DNA of 57,790 bases from Streptomyces sp. (GCF_019510245.1 NZ_JAEKKT010000160.1:1-57790); one strand, 5' to 3'; numbered from the stretch's first letter, positions 15,860 through 23,944 are shown. Made by a program: numbers and translations. Notes: generated by a model not told the origin, from the sequence alone.

Positions 15860-16978
15860 ATGGTCACCGCAGTCCGTCACCTCGGCCCCAACTGGTACGC
15901 GTCCGTCATGGGCACCGCGGCCCTCGCCCTCGGCGGCGTCGCGCTCGGCGCCGGCGGCCCGCGTGAGCTCTTCGTCGCCGTCTGGGCGCTGTCCCTGCTG
16001 CAACTCCTGGTGCTGCTGGTCGCCCGTGTCCTGCACTGGACCTGCCACCGCGACCAGGCCCTCGCCCACCTCCGCGACCCCGCGGTCGCGCCCTTCTACG
16101 GCTGTCTCTCCATGGCCCTGCTGGCCGTCGGCGGCGGTGCCCTCGCCCTCGGGCGGGACTGGATCGGCGAGCCGGCCGCCGTCGTGCTCGACTCCGTGCT
16201 GTTCACCGCCGGTACCGCGGTGGGGCTCGTGGCCGCCGTCGCCGTGCCGTACCTGCTGGCCGTACGGCACCGGGTCGAGCCCGGTCAGGCCTCTCCGGCG
16301 TGGCTGCTGCCGCTGGTCGCGCCCATGGTCTCGGCGGCGCTGGGGCCCCAGCTGGTCCCGCATCTGCCGCCCGGCCAGCCCCGTGCGGCCCTGCTCTACG
16401 GCTGCTTCGCGCTCTTCGGGCTGAGCCTGCTGGCCACGCTGCTGATGCTGACGCTCGTCTTCGCCCGGCTGGTCACCGGCGGCCCGCTGCCGCTCGCGCT
16501 GACGCCGACGATCTTCCTGGTGCTGGGCCCGCTCGGGCAGTCGACGACGGCGGTGGGTGCCTTCGCGGACCTCGCCCCCGGGGTCGTGCCGGCACCGTAC
16601 GCGACCGGTTTCGGCCTCCTCGCCGTGCTGTATGGCGTTCCGGTCATGGGGTTCGCGCTCCTGTGGCTGGCGCTGGCGACCGCGCACGTGGTGCGCGCCC
16701 GACGGCACGGCATGCGGTTCGCGATGACGTGATGGGCCTTCACCTTCCCCGTGGGCACCTGCGTCACGGGCGCCGCCGCGCTCGGGCGGCACACCGGGCT
16801 CGCCGGCTGCCACTGGCTGGCGGTGGGTCTGTACGGCCTGCTCGTCGCCGGCTGGCTCGCGGCCGCCTCCGGCACCGTGCGCGGGCTGCTCAGCGGAGAG
16901 CTGCTCGCAGCGCCTCGCCCAGCACGCGTGGCGCCTCGGCCAGTGACGGTCCGTACCACGTCAGGTGCCGTCCGCTGA
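15860..16978 (+). pseudogene. TDT-family (tellurite-resistance/dicarboxylate) transporter interrupted by an in-frame UGA
   Basis: The frame from ATG 15860 (GPNWYASVMGTAALALG) encodes a ten-helix TDT-family exporter (relatives: TehA, SLAC1, sulfite/C4-dicarboxylate exporters). It stops at TGA 16730-16732 after 290 residues. Reading on in the same frame gives WAFTFPVGTCVTGAAALG and two further membrane helices to a stop at 16978, exactly the missing C-terminal part of the family. The expected codon at the stop is Trp (a conserved WW pair before FTFPVG), so a single TGG to TGA change explains it. Full length would be 372 residues, normal for the family. The last 89 bp overlap the convergent binding-protein gene. 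Nonsense mutation, sequencing error or UGA read-through are possible. Confidence 0.82.
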
Positions 16979-17600
16979 GCAGTGCGCACGGCAGCCCGGG
17001 GAACGCCTCCGGGCCGTCGGCGGCCGTGAAGCGGTAGGGCTCGTCCGGGAGGGCGACCAGGTCGGGGGCCGCGTCGAGCAGTTCCCCGACCGGGATGCGC
17101 GGGTAGCGCTCGGCGTGGTCGGCGAAGAGGTTGCGGACCCCCAGCCGGGCCAGCACGTCACCCGCGAAGGTGTCCCTGCCGAGGACCATCCACGGCCGCC
17201 GCCAGATCGGCACGACCGCCGCGGCGGAGGGCTCGGGCACCGGTGCCGACCACGCCTGCTCCGCCTCGTCCAGCCAGCCGGGGCGGCCGCACGCCCCGCA
17301 CGCGGCCAGCACCCTGGCCAGCTCACGGAAGGCCTGCGGTACGTCCCGCACCTCCGTGACCAGGACCTCCACGCCGGCGGCGCGCAGGGCGTCGAGGTCG
17401 GGGGCGCGGTTCTCCTCCTCGTTGGCGATGACCAGGTCGGGGGTGAGGGCGAGGATGCGGTCGAGGGCGGGGTTCTTGGTGCCGCCGATGCGGGTGATGC
17501 CGAGGCCGGCGGGGTGCGTGCACCAGTCGGTGGCGCCGACCAGGACTTCCGGGAGCGTCTCTGCGATCGCCTCGGTGAGGGAGGGGACGAGGGAGACCAC
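16890..17600 (-). CDS. Helical-backbone metal-receptor / BtuF-like periplasmic-binding-fold protein
   Basis: A 236-residue protein with the TroA/BtuF-like fold. RVVSLVPSLTEAI at the N-terminus, GGTKNPALDRILALTPDLVIANEEEN, the long helix region around ARVLAACG and VLARLGVRNLFADHAERYPRI are typical of corrinoid/heme/siderophore binding subunits. There is no signal peptide or lipobox: the first coded residues already belong to strand 1, so it may act in the cytoplasm or be a cobalamin-related protein of unknown use. No ABC permease or ATPase adjoins it. The start is a GTG at 17598-17600 with a poor ribosome-binding site; upstream in frame there is no better start. Confidence 0.78.
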   Translation of the reverse strand: MVSLVPSLTEAIAETLPEVLVGATDWCTHPAGLGITRIGGTKNPALDRILALTPDLVIANEEENRAPDLDALRAAGVEVLVTEVRDVPQAFRELARVLAACGACGRPGWLDEAEQAWSAPVPEPSAAAVVPIWRRPWMVLGRDTFAGDVLARLGVRNLFADHAERYPRIPVGELLDAAPDLVALPDEPYRFTAADGPEAFPGLPCALLSGRHLTWYGPSLAEAPRVLGEALRAALR

Positions 17601-17612
17601 GCGCCGTGGCTC

Positions 17613-17661
17613 ACTGCGGGTGCGCAGGGGCTTGTCCCGCAGTTCCTCGCGCCCCTGACGC
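17613..17661 (+). repeat. Dispersed intergenic element, copy B
   Basis: This copy reads CGCAGTTCCTCGCGCCCCTG at its core, preceded by GCGGGTGCGCAGGGGCTTGT. It matches the core of the copies at 3129, 25526 and 38921 but lacks the GGGGGTACCCCC palindrome. It lies in the gap between two co-directional minus-strand genes. Confidence 0.6.
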
Positions 17662-17712
17662 GGCGCTCCGGTACGGGGCGCCTGAGAGTGGGGCGATTCG
17701 GAACCGGGGAGG

Positions 17713-18285
17713 TCAGCGCTGGCGATCGTGGACTGCCTCGATGTGTTCCGCCACCGCCACCACGACGACCCTGGTGTCCGGGACCGTCGCGCGCCAGCGG
17801 TGGCGGACCCCGCCGGTGAGGTAGAGGGTGTCGCCGCGGCCGAGGCGGTAGGCGCGGCCCTCGGCCTCGACCTCCACGGCGCCGTCGGCGACGTACATCA
17901 ATTCGTCATTACGGTGCTGGAATTCGCGGCCGGCGTCGTGGTCGCCGGTGAACTCCGAGGCGTGCAGCTGGTGGTGACCGCGGACCAGGGAACGCACCTG
18001 CGGCGCGAAGTCCGGCTCGGTGGCGTCCTCGGCGCGTACGACGTCCACGCTGCACGCCGGGTCGGCGGCGGCGAGGAGTTCGACGGCTGTGGTGCGCAGG
18101 GCGTCGGCGAGCTTCTCCAGGGAGGTGCGGCTGGGGCGGGCCCTGTCGTTCTCGACCTGGCTCAGGAAGGGCACCGACAGGCCGCTGCGTTCGGCGACGA
18201 CGGCGAGGGTGAGCTCCAGCGCACGGCGGCGCCGCCGCACTGCCGCGCCCACCCGCACGGGCTGCTGGTCTTTGTGGTCGCCCAT
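17713..18285 (-). CDS. XRE-type regulator with C-terminal cupin domain
   Basis: A 190-residue regulator. Residues 10-70 are an XRE helix-turn-helix (VGAAVRRRRRALELTLAVVAERSGLSVPFLSQVENDRARPS and on to LEKLADAL). Residues 110-185 form a small cupin sensor domain (FQHRNDELMYVADGAVEVEAEG, YRLGRGDTLYLTGGVRHRW). Such proteins respond to small polar metabolites and often control amino-acid or polyamine genes. The ATG at 18283-18285 follows GAGGGAGCCGGAGCG. No obvious partner is intact nearby; the decayed frame at 18437-18862 could be its former target. Confidence 0.87.
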   Translation of the reverse strand: MGDHKDQQPVRVGAAVRRRRRALELTLAVVAERSGLSVPFLSQVENDRARPSRTSLEKLADALRTTAVELLAAADPACSVDVVRAEDATEPDFAPQVRSLVRGHHQLHASEFTGDHDAGREFQHRNDELMYVADGAVEVEAEGRAYRLGRGDTLYLTGGVRHRWRATVPDTRVVVVAVAEHIEAVHDRQR

Positions 18286-18436
18286 CGCTCCGGCTCCCTC
18301 CTTCGCTCGTCGTTCCGTCCTTCGGGTGCCCCGCTCCGGCCGGGCCCCTCCTGATGGGTTCTCTGCACCCTACGCATGTTCGGCAAACCGTTTCAGGCGG
18401 CCGTCACATCCCTGTCACGTCCGGTGAGCGCGACCC

Positions 18437-18862
18437 TCACAGTTCGCGCCAGTGCACGAGCTCGCCGGGCTCACCGTGCGCGGGCTCCTCCTTCGGGATG
18501 AACACGCTGACCAGGAGTGCCGGAAGGCCGCCGGGGACGGCGATCGGCGCGGCCGCCGGACCGGCGAGGGCGCGGCTGCCCCCGGGGGTGCGCGGACTCA
18601 GCCGGCCGGCCCGGCCCGAGGCGGAGTCGTGGGCATACGTCGACCAGCTCCCGAAGTCGCTCCGCAGGCGCTGGCCCTGGATCAGGACGAGGGGTCACCC
18701 CATGAGTTCGATGCGCGAGCGGTCGCCGATGTTCCCGGCGGCGCCCCGGGCGAGGAGTGGCTGGTCGAGGCGGTGATCCGGGGCGGGCCCGCCGGACGGT
18801 GAAGTCCCGCGGGCCGGCTTGGGGTTGCCGGCCGGTGGCGCGGTCGGCGCGGTGGCGGCCGG
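18437..18862 (-). pseudogene. Remnant of an unidentified gene, interrupted by TGA
   Basis: One minus-strand frame has strong coding character (nearly all third positions G or C) but no start codon and an internal TGA at 18695-18697. Before the TGA it reads DHRLDQPLLARGAAGNIG and DRSRIELMG. After it comes PLVLIQGQRLRSDFGSWSTY, then an Ala/Pro/Gly stretch and a C-terminus LLVSVFIPKEEPAHGEPGEL-VHWREL. An upstream TGA at 18863 closes the frame. I do not recognise the family. The plus-strand alternative (18452-18802) has poorer codon use. It could be a decayed target gene of the XRE-cupin regulator. Confidence 0.35.
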
Positions 18863-19157
18863 TCAGTTCCGCGGTCGCGCCGTGGACCGCGGTGTTGCAG
18901 GGGGCCTCGGCGCACCGGGACGGGGTGCGGGCGCCTCGAACGCACGGTCGGCCGTTCCGGCCGGAAGGGCGCAAAGGCTTGGGCAGTGCCGTAGCGCTAT
19001 GTGGTTGGCCGGATTCTTTTCGTAGGCGAGGATCCGTCCGCCGGTGATGTCGGGTCTCGACCGCCGGTGATGTCGGGGCCCGTCCGCCGGTGAAGTCGGG
19101 ATGCGGGGAGGGCCGGCCGGTGCCGGGAGCCGGTCGTCGTCGGTGCCGTACGGCATG
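18863..19157. other. Gene-free stretch upstream of the exonuclease gene
   Basis: No reading frame with convincing codon bias occupies these bases. The only structure is a 23-bp tandem repeat at 19038-19100, listed separately. Confidence 0.4.
19038..19100. repeat. 23-bp tandem repeat, three units, upstream of the exonuclease gene
   Basis: CCGCCGGTGATGTCGGG starts at 19038 and 19061 and, with one change (GAAG), at 19084: three 17-bp cores at exact 23-bp steps. The spacing is close to two helical turns, so the array could present a protein-binding site on one DNA face 67-129 bp before the downstream start codon. A role is speculative. Confidence 0.7.
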
Positions 19158-19166
19158 ATGCCTGGC

Positions 19167-20087
19167 GTGACCGCACGACTGATGCTTCTCGACACCGCCT
19201 CGCTCTACTTCCGCGCCTACTTCGGCGTCCCGGACTCCGTGAGGGCGCCGGACGGCACGCCGGTCAACGCCGTGCGCGGGCTGCTGGACTTCATCGACCG
19301 GCTGGTCAAGGACCACCGGCCGGACCTGCTGGTGGCCTGCATGGACGCGGACTGGCGGCCGCAGTGGCGGGTCGACCTCATCCCCTCCTACAAGGCGCAC
19401 CGGGTCGCCGAGGAGCACGAGACGGGACCGGACGAGGAGGAGGTGCCGGACACCCTCTCCCCGCAGGTGCCGGTCATCGAGCAGGTGCTGGACGCGCTCG
19501 GCATCGCCCGGGTCGGTGTCGCCGGGTACGAGGCCGACGACGTGATCGGCACCTTCACCGCGCGTGCCGCGGGCCCGGTGGACATCGTCACCGGCGACCG
19601 CGACCTCTACCAGCTGGTGGACGACGCGCGCGGGGTGCGGGTGCTGTACCCGCTGAAGGGCGTCGGCACCTTGCAGACGACCGACGAGGCGTGGCTGCGC
19701 GAGAAGTATGGCGTGGACGGAGGCGGGTACGCGGACCTGGCACTGCTGCGCGGCGACCCGAGCGACGGGCTGCCGGGCGTACCGGGCATCGGCGAGAAGA
19801 CGGCCGCCAAGCTCCTCGCCGAGTTCGGCGACCTGGCCGGGATCATGGCCGCGGTCGACGACCCGAAGGCGAAGCTCACGCCGTCGCAGCGCAAGCGGCT
19901 GGACGAAGCCCGGCCGTATGTCGCCGTGGCCCCGAAGGTGGTCCGGGTCGCCGGTGACGTACCGCTGCCGGACGTCGACACGGCACTGCCGAAGGCCCCC
20001 CGCGACCCGGCGCAGTTGAACACCCTGGCCGCGCACTGGGGTCTGGGCGGCTCGCTGAACCGCCTGCTGGCGACGCTGGAAGCCTGA
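19167..20087 (+). CDS. 5'-3' exonuclease (FEN/Pol I-type 5' nuclease domain)
   Basis: A 306-residue stand-alone 5'-nuclease of the DNA polymerase I N-terminal family. It has LLDTASLYFRAYFGVP with the first metal-binding Asp, LLVACMDAD, YEADDVIGTF, the TGDRDLYQLV acidic cluster and the helix-hairpin-helix SDGLPGVPGIGEKTAAKLL. All the acidic metal ligands appear present. It probably processes flaps or RNA primers as a backup to Pol I. The GTG at 19167 (MTARLMLLD) is chosen; ATGs at 19155 and 19158 in frame would add only PG-type residues. No neighbours indicate an operon. Confidence 0.9.
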   Translation: MTARLMLLDTASLYFRAYFGVPDSVRAPDGTPVNAVRGLLDFIDRLVKDHRPDLLVACMDADWRPQWRVDLIPSYKAHRVAEEHETGPDEEEVPDTLSPQVPVIEQVLDALGIARVGVAGYEADDVIGTFTARAAGPVDIVTGDRDLYQLVDDARGVRVLYPLKGVGTLQTTDEAWLREKYGVDGGGYADLALLRGDPSDGLPGVPGIGEKTAAKLLAEFGDLAGIMAAVDDPKAKLTPSQRKRLDEARPYVAVAPKVVRVAGDVPLPDVDTALPKAPRDPAQLNTLAAHWGLGGSLNRLLATLEA

Positions 20088-20161
20088 CGCCCGAAGGAAT
20101 TCTTCCGGCAAAACCCGCCCATCAAGTGTTCATGGAAGAGGTGTTAACCCGGAAGGAGGTG

Positions 20162-20180
20162 CTAACTTAGGTAAACCTAA
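20162..20180. promoter_or_regulatory. Iron box (DmdR/IdeR-type operator) upstream of the siderophore-interacting protein
   Basis: CTAACTTAGGTAAACCTAA matches the actinobacterial iron-box consensus TWAGGTTAGSCTWACCTWA at 14 of 19 positions and contains the perfect palindrome TTAGGT-AA-ACCTAA (20167-20180). It ends 23 bp before the ATG of the siderophore-interacting protein gene. Iron-dependent repression by a DtxR-family protein (DmdR1 in Streptomyces) is the expected mode. Confidence 0.8.
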
Positions 20181-20203
20181 CCAATTGCGCAGGGAGGCCG
20201 GTC

Positions 20204-21049
20204 ATGGCAGAGCGCCCGGGACGTAAGCCGCGTAAGCCCCATTCCGCTCAGGTGGTGCGCACCGAACGGCTGAGCCCGCACATGCAGCGCGTGGTCCTCG
20301 GCGGTGACGGGCTGACCGGCTTCGCCGCGGACACCTGCACCGATCATTACGTGAAGCTCCTCTTCGGGCCGGCGGGCGTCACCTACCCGGAGCCCTTCGA
20401 CCTGGAGCGGATCCGGGCCGAGTTCCCCCGCGAGCACTGGCCGGTGACCCGGACCTACACCGTGCGCTCCTGGAATCCCGAACACCGGGAGCTGACCCTG
20501 GACTTCGTGGTGCACGGCGACGAGGGCCTGGCCGGGCCGTGGGCCTGCCGCGTCCAGCCCGGCGAGACCGTCCGCTTCATGGGCCCCGGCGGCGCCTACG
20601 CCCCCGACGCGGGCGCCGACTGGCACCTGCTCGCCGGCGACGAGAGCGCGCTGCCGGCGATCGCCCGTGCGCTGGAGTCCCTGCCGGCCGGGGCGAAGGC
20701 GTTCGCCTTCGTCGAGATCTCCGGCCCCGAGGAGGAGCAGAAGATCGACTCCGATGTGGAGGTCGTCTGGCTGCACCGGGGCGAACGGCCGGTCGGCGAG
20801 GCCCTGGTCGCCGCCGTACGGGCGCTGGACTTCCCGGAGGGCCGGGTGCACGCCTTCGTGCACGGCGAGGCGAGTTTCGTGAAGGAGCTGCGGGCGCTGC
20901 TGCGCGTGGAGCGCCAGATCCCGCGCGAGGACCTGTCGATCTCCGGCTACTGGCGCCTCGGGCACAACGAGGACGGCTGGCAGGCCTCCAAGCGCGAGTG
21001 GAACGCCCGGATCGAGGAGGAGCAGGAGGGCGGCGCCGCCGCGGCCTGA
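20204..21049 (+). CDS. Siderophore-interacting protein (flavin-dependent ferric reductase, SIP)
   Basis: A 281-residue member of the SIP/ViuB family, which releases iron from imported ferric siderophores by reduction. The FAD-binding barrel holds RTYTVRSW (the RxYT motif) and DFVVHGDEGLAGPWA. The C-terminal NAD(P)H-binding part has LLAGDESALPAIARALESL and the family end motif SGYWRLGHNEDGW. Length and motifs are complete. The ATG at 20204 follows AGGGAGG. An iron box lies directly upstream, so expression under iron limitation is well supported. No siderophore genes adjoin it in this window. Confidence 0.93.
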   Translation: MAERPGRKPRKPHSAQVVRTERLSPHMQRVVLGGDGLTGFAADTCTDHYVKLLFGPAGVTYPEPFDLERIRAEFPREHWPVTRTYTVRSWNPEHRELTLDFVVHGDEGLAGPWACRVQPGETVRFMGPGGAYAPDAGADWHLLAGDESALPAIARALESLPAGAKAFAFVEISGPEEEQKIDSDVEVVWLHRGERPVGEALVAAVRALDFPEGRVHAFVHGEASFVKELRALLRVERQIPREDLSISGYWRLGHNEDGWQASKREWNARIEEEQEGGAAAA

Positions 21050-21071
21050 ACAGACCTGCCGCACCGCGGAC

Positions 21072-21100
21072 CGGCGGCACCTCACGAGAAGGTGCCGCCG
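21072..21100. terminator. Bidirectional hairpin terminator between SIP and ABC permease genes
   Basis: CGGCGGCACCT (21072-21082), a 7-nt loop and AGGTGCCGCCG (21090-21100) form a perfect 11-bp stem between two convergent genes. There is no U-run on either side, as is common for Streptomyces terminators. Confidence 0.65.
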
Positions 21101-21140
21101 CCCTTCGCCGGTCGCACCGGCCGCCGCTACGACGAGCCGG

Positions 21141-21917
21141 TCACACCGACCGCTGGTACGACCTGAAGGTCCTGATCGACAGCCACACGGCCGCCACCGC
21201 CAGCGCCAGCAGCGCCCCGCCGCGGCCGAGCACCGTACCCCAGTCGGGGTCCGCCGACAGCGCCGACCGGCTCGCCACCATCGCCCAGTTGAGCGGGTTG
21301 AAGTCGGCTGTGTGCCGCATCCAGCCGGGCATCTGGGACGGTGCCATGAAGGCGCTGGAGAGGAAGGTCAGCGGGAGCAGCAGGAAGGTGTTGATCCCGA
21401 TGATCGACTCCCGCTCCCGCACCAGCATGCCGAGCGCGTTGGACAGCGCGCCGAAGATCGTGCCGAGCAGCACGGCGGACACCAGCAGGACGGCTATGCC
21501 GCCGGCCCCGCCGGGGTAGTCGGCGCCGCCCAGCAGGCCGAGCAGCACGATGATCAGCGACTGGCCGGCGGTGACCAGCCCGTTGTTGACCACGTTGCCG
21601 TTCATCAGCGCGGCCCTGCTGACCGGCGTGGTCAGGAAGCGGTTGAGGGTGCCGCGCTGGATCTCCTCCAGGGTGCCCATACCCGCCCACATGTTGGAGC
21701 TGAGGGCGCTCATCACGACCACGCCCGGCACCAGGTAGTCCAGGTAGGACGTGGTGCCGAAGCCGCCCAGCTCGACGACCTTCCTGAACAGGTTGCCGAA
21801 CAGGAAGAGCCAGATCACCGGCTGGATCAGGGTGATGACGGCGAACGCAGGCTGCCGGGCGAACACCACCAGCTGGCGCTGGGTCATGTACCAGGTCTGG
21901 GACACGGCGTTGCTCAT
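21141..21917 (-). CDS. ABC-2 type transporter permease (DrrB-like)
   Basis: A 258-residue integral membrane protein with six predicted helices, of the ABC-2 exporter permease family (DrrB type). Landmarks are RQPAFAVITLIQPVIWLFLFGNLF, YLDYLVPGVVVMSALSSNMW, LNRFLTTPVSRAALMNGNV and FLSSAFMAPSQMPGWMRHTADFNPLNWAMVASR. The ATG at 21915-21917 overlaps the stop of the ATPase gene (ATGA). It pairs with that ATPase to export an unknown hydrophobic compound or drug. It converges with the SIP gene. Confidence 0.92.
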   Translation of the reverse strand: MSNAVSQTWYMTQRQLVVFARQPAFAVITLIQPVIWLFLFGNLFRKVVELGGFGTTSYLDYLVPGVVVMSALSSNMWAGMGTLEEIQRGTLNRFLTTPVSRAALMNGNVVNNGLVTAGQSLIIVLLGLLGGADYPGGAGGIAVLLVSAVLLGTIFGALSNALGMLVRERESIIGINTFLLLPLTFLSSAFMAPSQMPGWMRHTADFNPLNWAMVASRSALSADPDWGTVLGRGGALLALAVAAVWLSIRTFRSYQRSV

Positions 21918-22924
21918 CGCGCACCTCCGGCCAGGGCGAGGGAGTCGGCGGCGCCGTCGGCTTCCGCGTAACGGCGGCCCGCGTAGCGCAGGTAGACGTC
22001 GTCGAGGGAGGGGCGGGCGACGGTCGCGGCGACCACGGTCACCCCGGCCCGCTCCAGGGCGGCCAGCAGTGCCGGCATCGCGGCGGCCCCGTCGTCGGCC
22101 CGGGCGCTGATCCGGCGCCCGTCGAACAGCGCCTCGTGCACACCGGGCAGCCCGGTCAGAGCGCCCGTGAGCAGGGTGCGGCCGGCTTCGCCGGGCGCCT
22201 CGCGCAGCTCCACGTGGACGGCGTCGCCGCGCAGTTCGCCCTTGAGGGAGTCCGGGGTGCCCTCGACCACGACCCGGCCTCGGTCGACGATCGCGATCCG
22301 CTCGGCGAGCCGGTCGGCCTCCTCCAGGTAGTGCGTGGTGAGCAGGATGGTCAGGCCCTCCTCGCCTGCCAGCCGGCCGATCTCGTCCCACATCGCGGTG
22401 CGGGCCTCGGGGTCGAGACCGGTGGTGGGCTCGTCGAGGAAGAGCACCTCGGGACGGTGGACCAGGCCGAGGGCCACGTCCAGCCGGCGCCGCATCCCGC
22501 CGGAGTACCCCTTGACCTGGCGGCCGGCGGCCTCGGTGAGGGTGAAGCGGTCCAGCAGCTCGTCGACCCGGCGGTCGAGACCGGCGCCGCGCAGGCCGTA
22601 GAGCCTGCCCTGGAGCCGGAGGTTCTCCCGGCCGGTGGCGACCGGGTCGGCGCCGGAGTTCTGGGCCACCACGCCGATCGCGCGGCGCACCCGGTCGGGA
22701 TGGCGCAGCACGTCGTGGCCGGCCACGGTGGCGGTGCCCGAGTCGGGGCGCGCCAGGGTGGTGAGGATCTTGACGGTGGTGGACTTGCCGGCGCCGTTGG
22801 GCCCGAGGAGCCCGAAGACGGTGCCGGGTTCGACGGTGACGTCCATGCCGTTGAGCGCGGTGACGTCGCCTGGATAGGTCTTGGTCAGCTGGCGCGCCTG
22901 CACTGCGGGCGCACGGGTGTTCAT
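21914..22924 (-). CDS. ABC-2 type transporter ATPase (DrrA-like)
   Basis: A 336-residue ATPase. Walker A GPNGAGKST (about residues 41-49), the Q-loop VVAQNSGADP, signature SGGMRRRLDVALGL, Walker B VLFLDEPTTGLDP and the switch His in LLTTHYLEEADRL are all present. A C-terminal DrrA-type extension (about 230-336) ends with VARPSLDDVYLRYAGR, typical of drug/polyketide exporters. The ATG at 22922-22924 follows AGGAGAG. Three direct repeats of GATGACAG (22948-22972) lie just upstream in the leader or promoter. The PadR-family gene upstream in the same orientation is the likely regulator. Confidence 0.94.
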   Translation of the reverse strand: MNTRAPAVQARQLTKTYPGDVTALNGMDVTVEPGTVFGLLGPNGAGKSTTVKILTTLARPDSGTATVAGHDVLRHPDRVRRAIGVVAQNSGADPVATGRENLRLQGRLYGLRGAGLDRRVDELLDRFTLTEAAGRQVKGYSGGMRRRLDVALGLVHRPEVLFLDEPTTGLDPEARTAMWDEIGRLAGEEGLTILLTTHYLEEADRLAERIAIVDRGRVVVEGTPDSLKGELRGDAVHVELREAPGEAGRTLLTGALTGLPGVHEALFDGRRISARADDGAAAMPALLAALERAGVTVVAATVARPSLDDVYLRYAGRRYAEADGAADSLALAGGAR

Positions 22925-22947
22925 GACAGGGCTCTCCTGTGTGAGCG

Positions 22948-22972
22948 GATGACAGATGACAGGGGATGACAG
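22948..22972. promoter_or_regulatory. Triple GATGACAG direct repeat upstream of the ABC exporter operon
   Basis: GATGACAG occurs at 22948, 22955 and 22965, 24-48 bp upstream of the ATPase start (as CTGTCATC on its coding strand). The position between the PadR gene and the exporter suggests a regulator-binding or leader element. No palindrome of the usual PadR type is clear, so the role is a guess. Confidence 0.35.
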
Positions 22973-23121
22973 CTGATCCGCTTGAGGAGCACCGGGCTAT
23001 CCTGGGTGTGCCGCACCTCGATCGCCCGGATCTGCCTCACGGCGGGTTCAGCTCGGGGTTCGAGACCCTGGCGGAGCTGCTGCAACAGCTCTGCCGGGGT
23101 CTGTCTATCTCGCAGCTTCCT

Positions 23122-23757
23122 CTACTGCTGCTCCACCTCCGTGAACTCCGGCGGGAACTCGCCGGTCTCGTGGAACCGGCGCCAGCCCTCGACGCCCGGC
23201 AGCGAACCGTCCCGTATCTCCCGCACGAAGCCGCGGACCCACTCCGTCTGCGCCTCCAGCATGTGCAGGTGGTACTCGACCTCGACGACGAAGAGCCGGG
23301 GCAGGGTCTCGTGCAGCTTCTCCAGCACGGCCCTGCCGCCGGCGACCTCCACCTCCAGGGAGCTCAGCCGCCCCTCCAGCAGGCGGGCGACCTCGTCGGG
23401 CGGCAGGGCGCCCATCAGCGAGAGCGCCGTCTCGAAGATCGGGTACTCCTTGGCCGGCACGGCCATGAGGTCGGACAGCCAGTGGACCATCTCCTCGCGC
23501 CCGGCGTCCGTGATGCCGTAGACCGTGCGCTCCGGGCGGTTGCCCTGCCGCTCCACGTCGGCGACCTCGACGAAGCCGTGCTTCTCCAGGTTCTGCATGA
23601 CCGTGTAGAGCGAGCCGTAGTTGATCCGGGTGCTGGTGTCCTTGCCCTGACGGCGCATGGTCTGGGCTATCTCGTACGGATGCATCGGCTTCTGCCACAG
23701 GGTCGTCAGCACGACGAGCGCCAGGGGATTGCTGAGCTTGCGCCGCTTGACCGCCAC
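23122..23757 (-). CDS. PadR-family transcriptional regulator
   Basis: A 211-residue PadR protein. An N-terminal winged helix (residues 6-85: KLSNPLALVVLTTLWQKPMHPYEIAQTM in segments, INYGSLYTVMQNLEKHGFVE, RTVYGITDAGREEM) precedes a C-terminal helical dimerisation domain with a long coiled helix (RLSSLEVEVAGGRAVLEKLHE). PadR repressors commonly control adjacent multidrug exporters, which fits the ABC genes downstream in the same orientation. The start is taken as GTG 23755-23757; another GTG three codons upstream is equally possible, both served by GGAGGCGAGG. Confidence 0.88.
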   Translation of the reverse strand: MAVKRRKLSNPLALVVLTTLWQKPMHPYEIAQTMRRQGKDTSTRINYGSLYTVMQNLEKHGFVEVADVERQGNRPERTVYGITDAGREEMVHWLSDLMAVPAKEYPIFETALSLMGALPPDEVARLLEGRLSSLEVEVAGGRAVLEKLHETLPRLFVVEVEYHLHMLEAQTEWVRGFVREIRDGSLPGVEGWRRFHETGEFPPEFTEVEQQ

Positions 23758-23921
23758 ACCGACCACCTCGCCTCCGAATATCCGTGGCCGAACATATCGC
23801 GAGTCGAGCAGGCCCGTCAATACACACGATGTATCGCGTCTGGGCCGACTCCGCAAGAGCGTGAGGACTTGGGCCCGCCCCGGACACGCCTGCGTGACGC
23901 GTCCGAAACAGCGCGTCCCTA

Positions 23922-23944
23922 ATTTCTGTCGCCCGACAGGAAAT
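23922..23944. promoter_or_regulatory. TetR-type operator upstream of the APC permease (second copy of the 32253 site)
   Basis: ATTTCTGTCG-CC-CGACAG-G-AAAT is the palindrome found at 32253-32274 upstream of the DUF1989/carboxylase operon, differing only in the central 2 bp and one extra G in the right arm. The preceding bases (CCCTA) are also identical. It ends 50 bp before the GTG of the permease gene. The shared sequence strongly suggests one regulator, most likely the TetR protein encoded at 31495-32121. Confidence 0.7.

Noticed and set aside
18452..18802. A 116-codon plus-strand frame between the XRE-cupin and exonuclease genes.
   Set aside because: Its codon use is poor in third-position G/C and the opposite strand has a better coding-like frame; neither was strong enough for a gene call.
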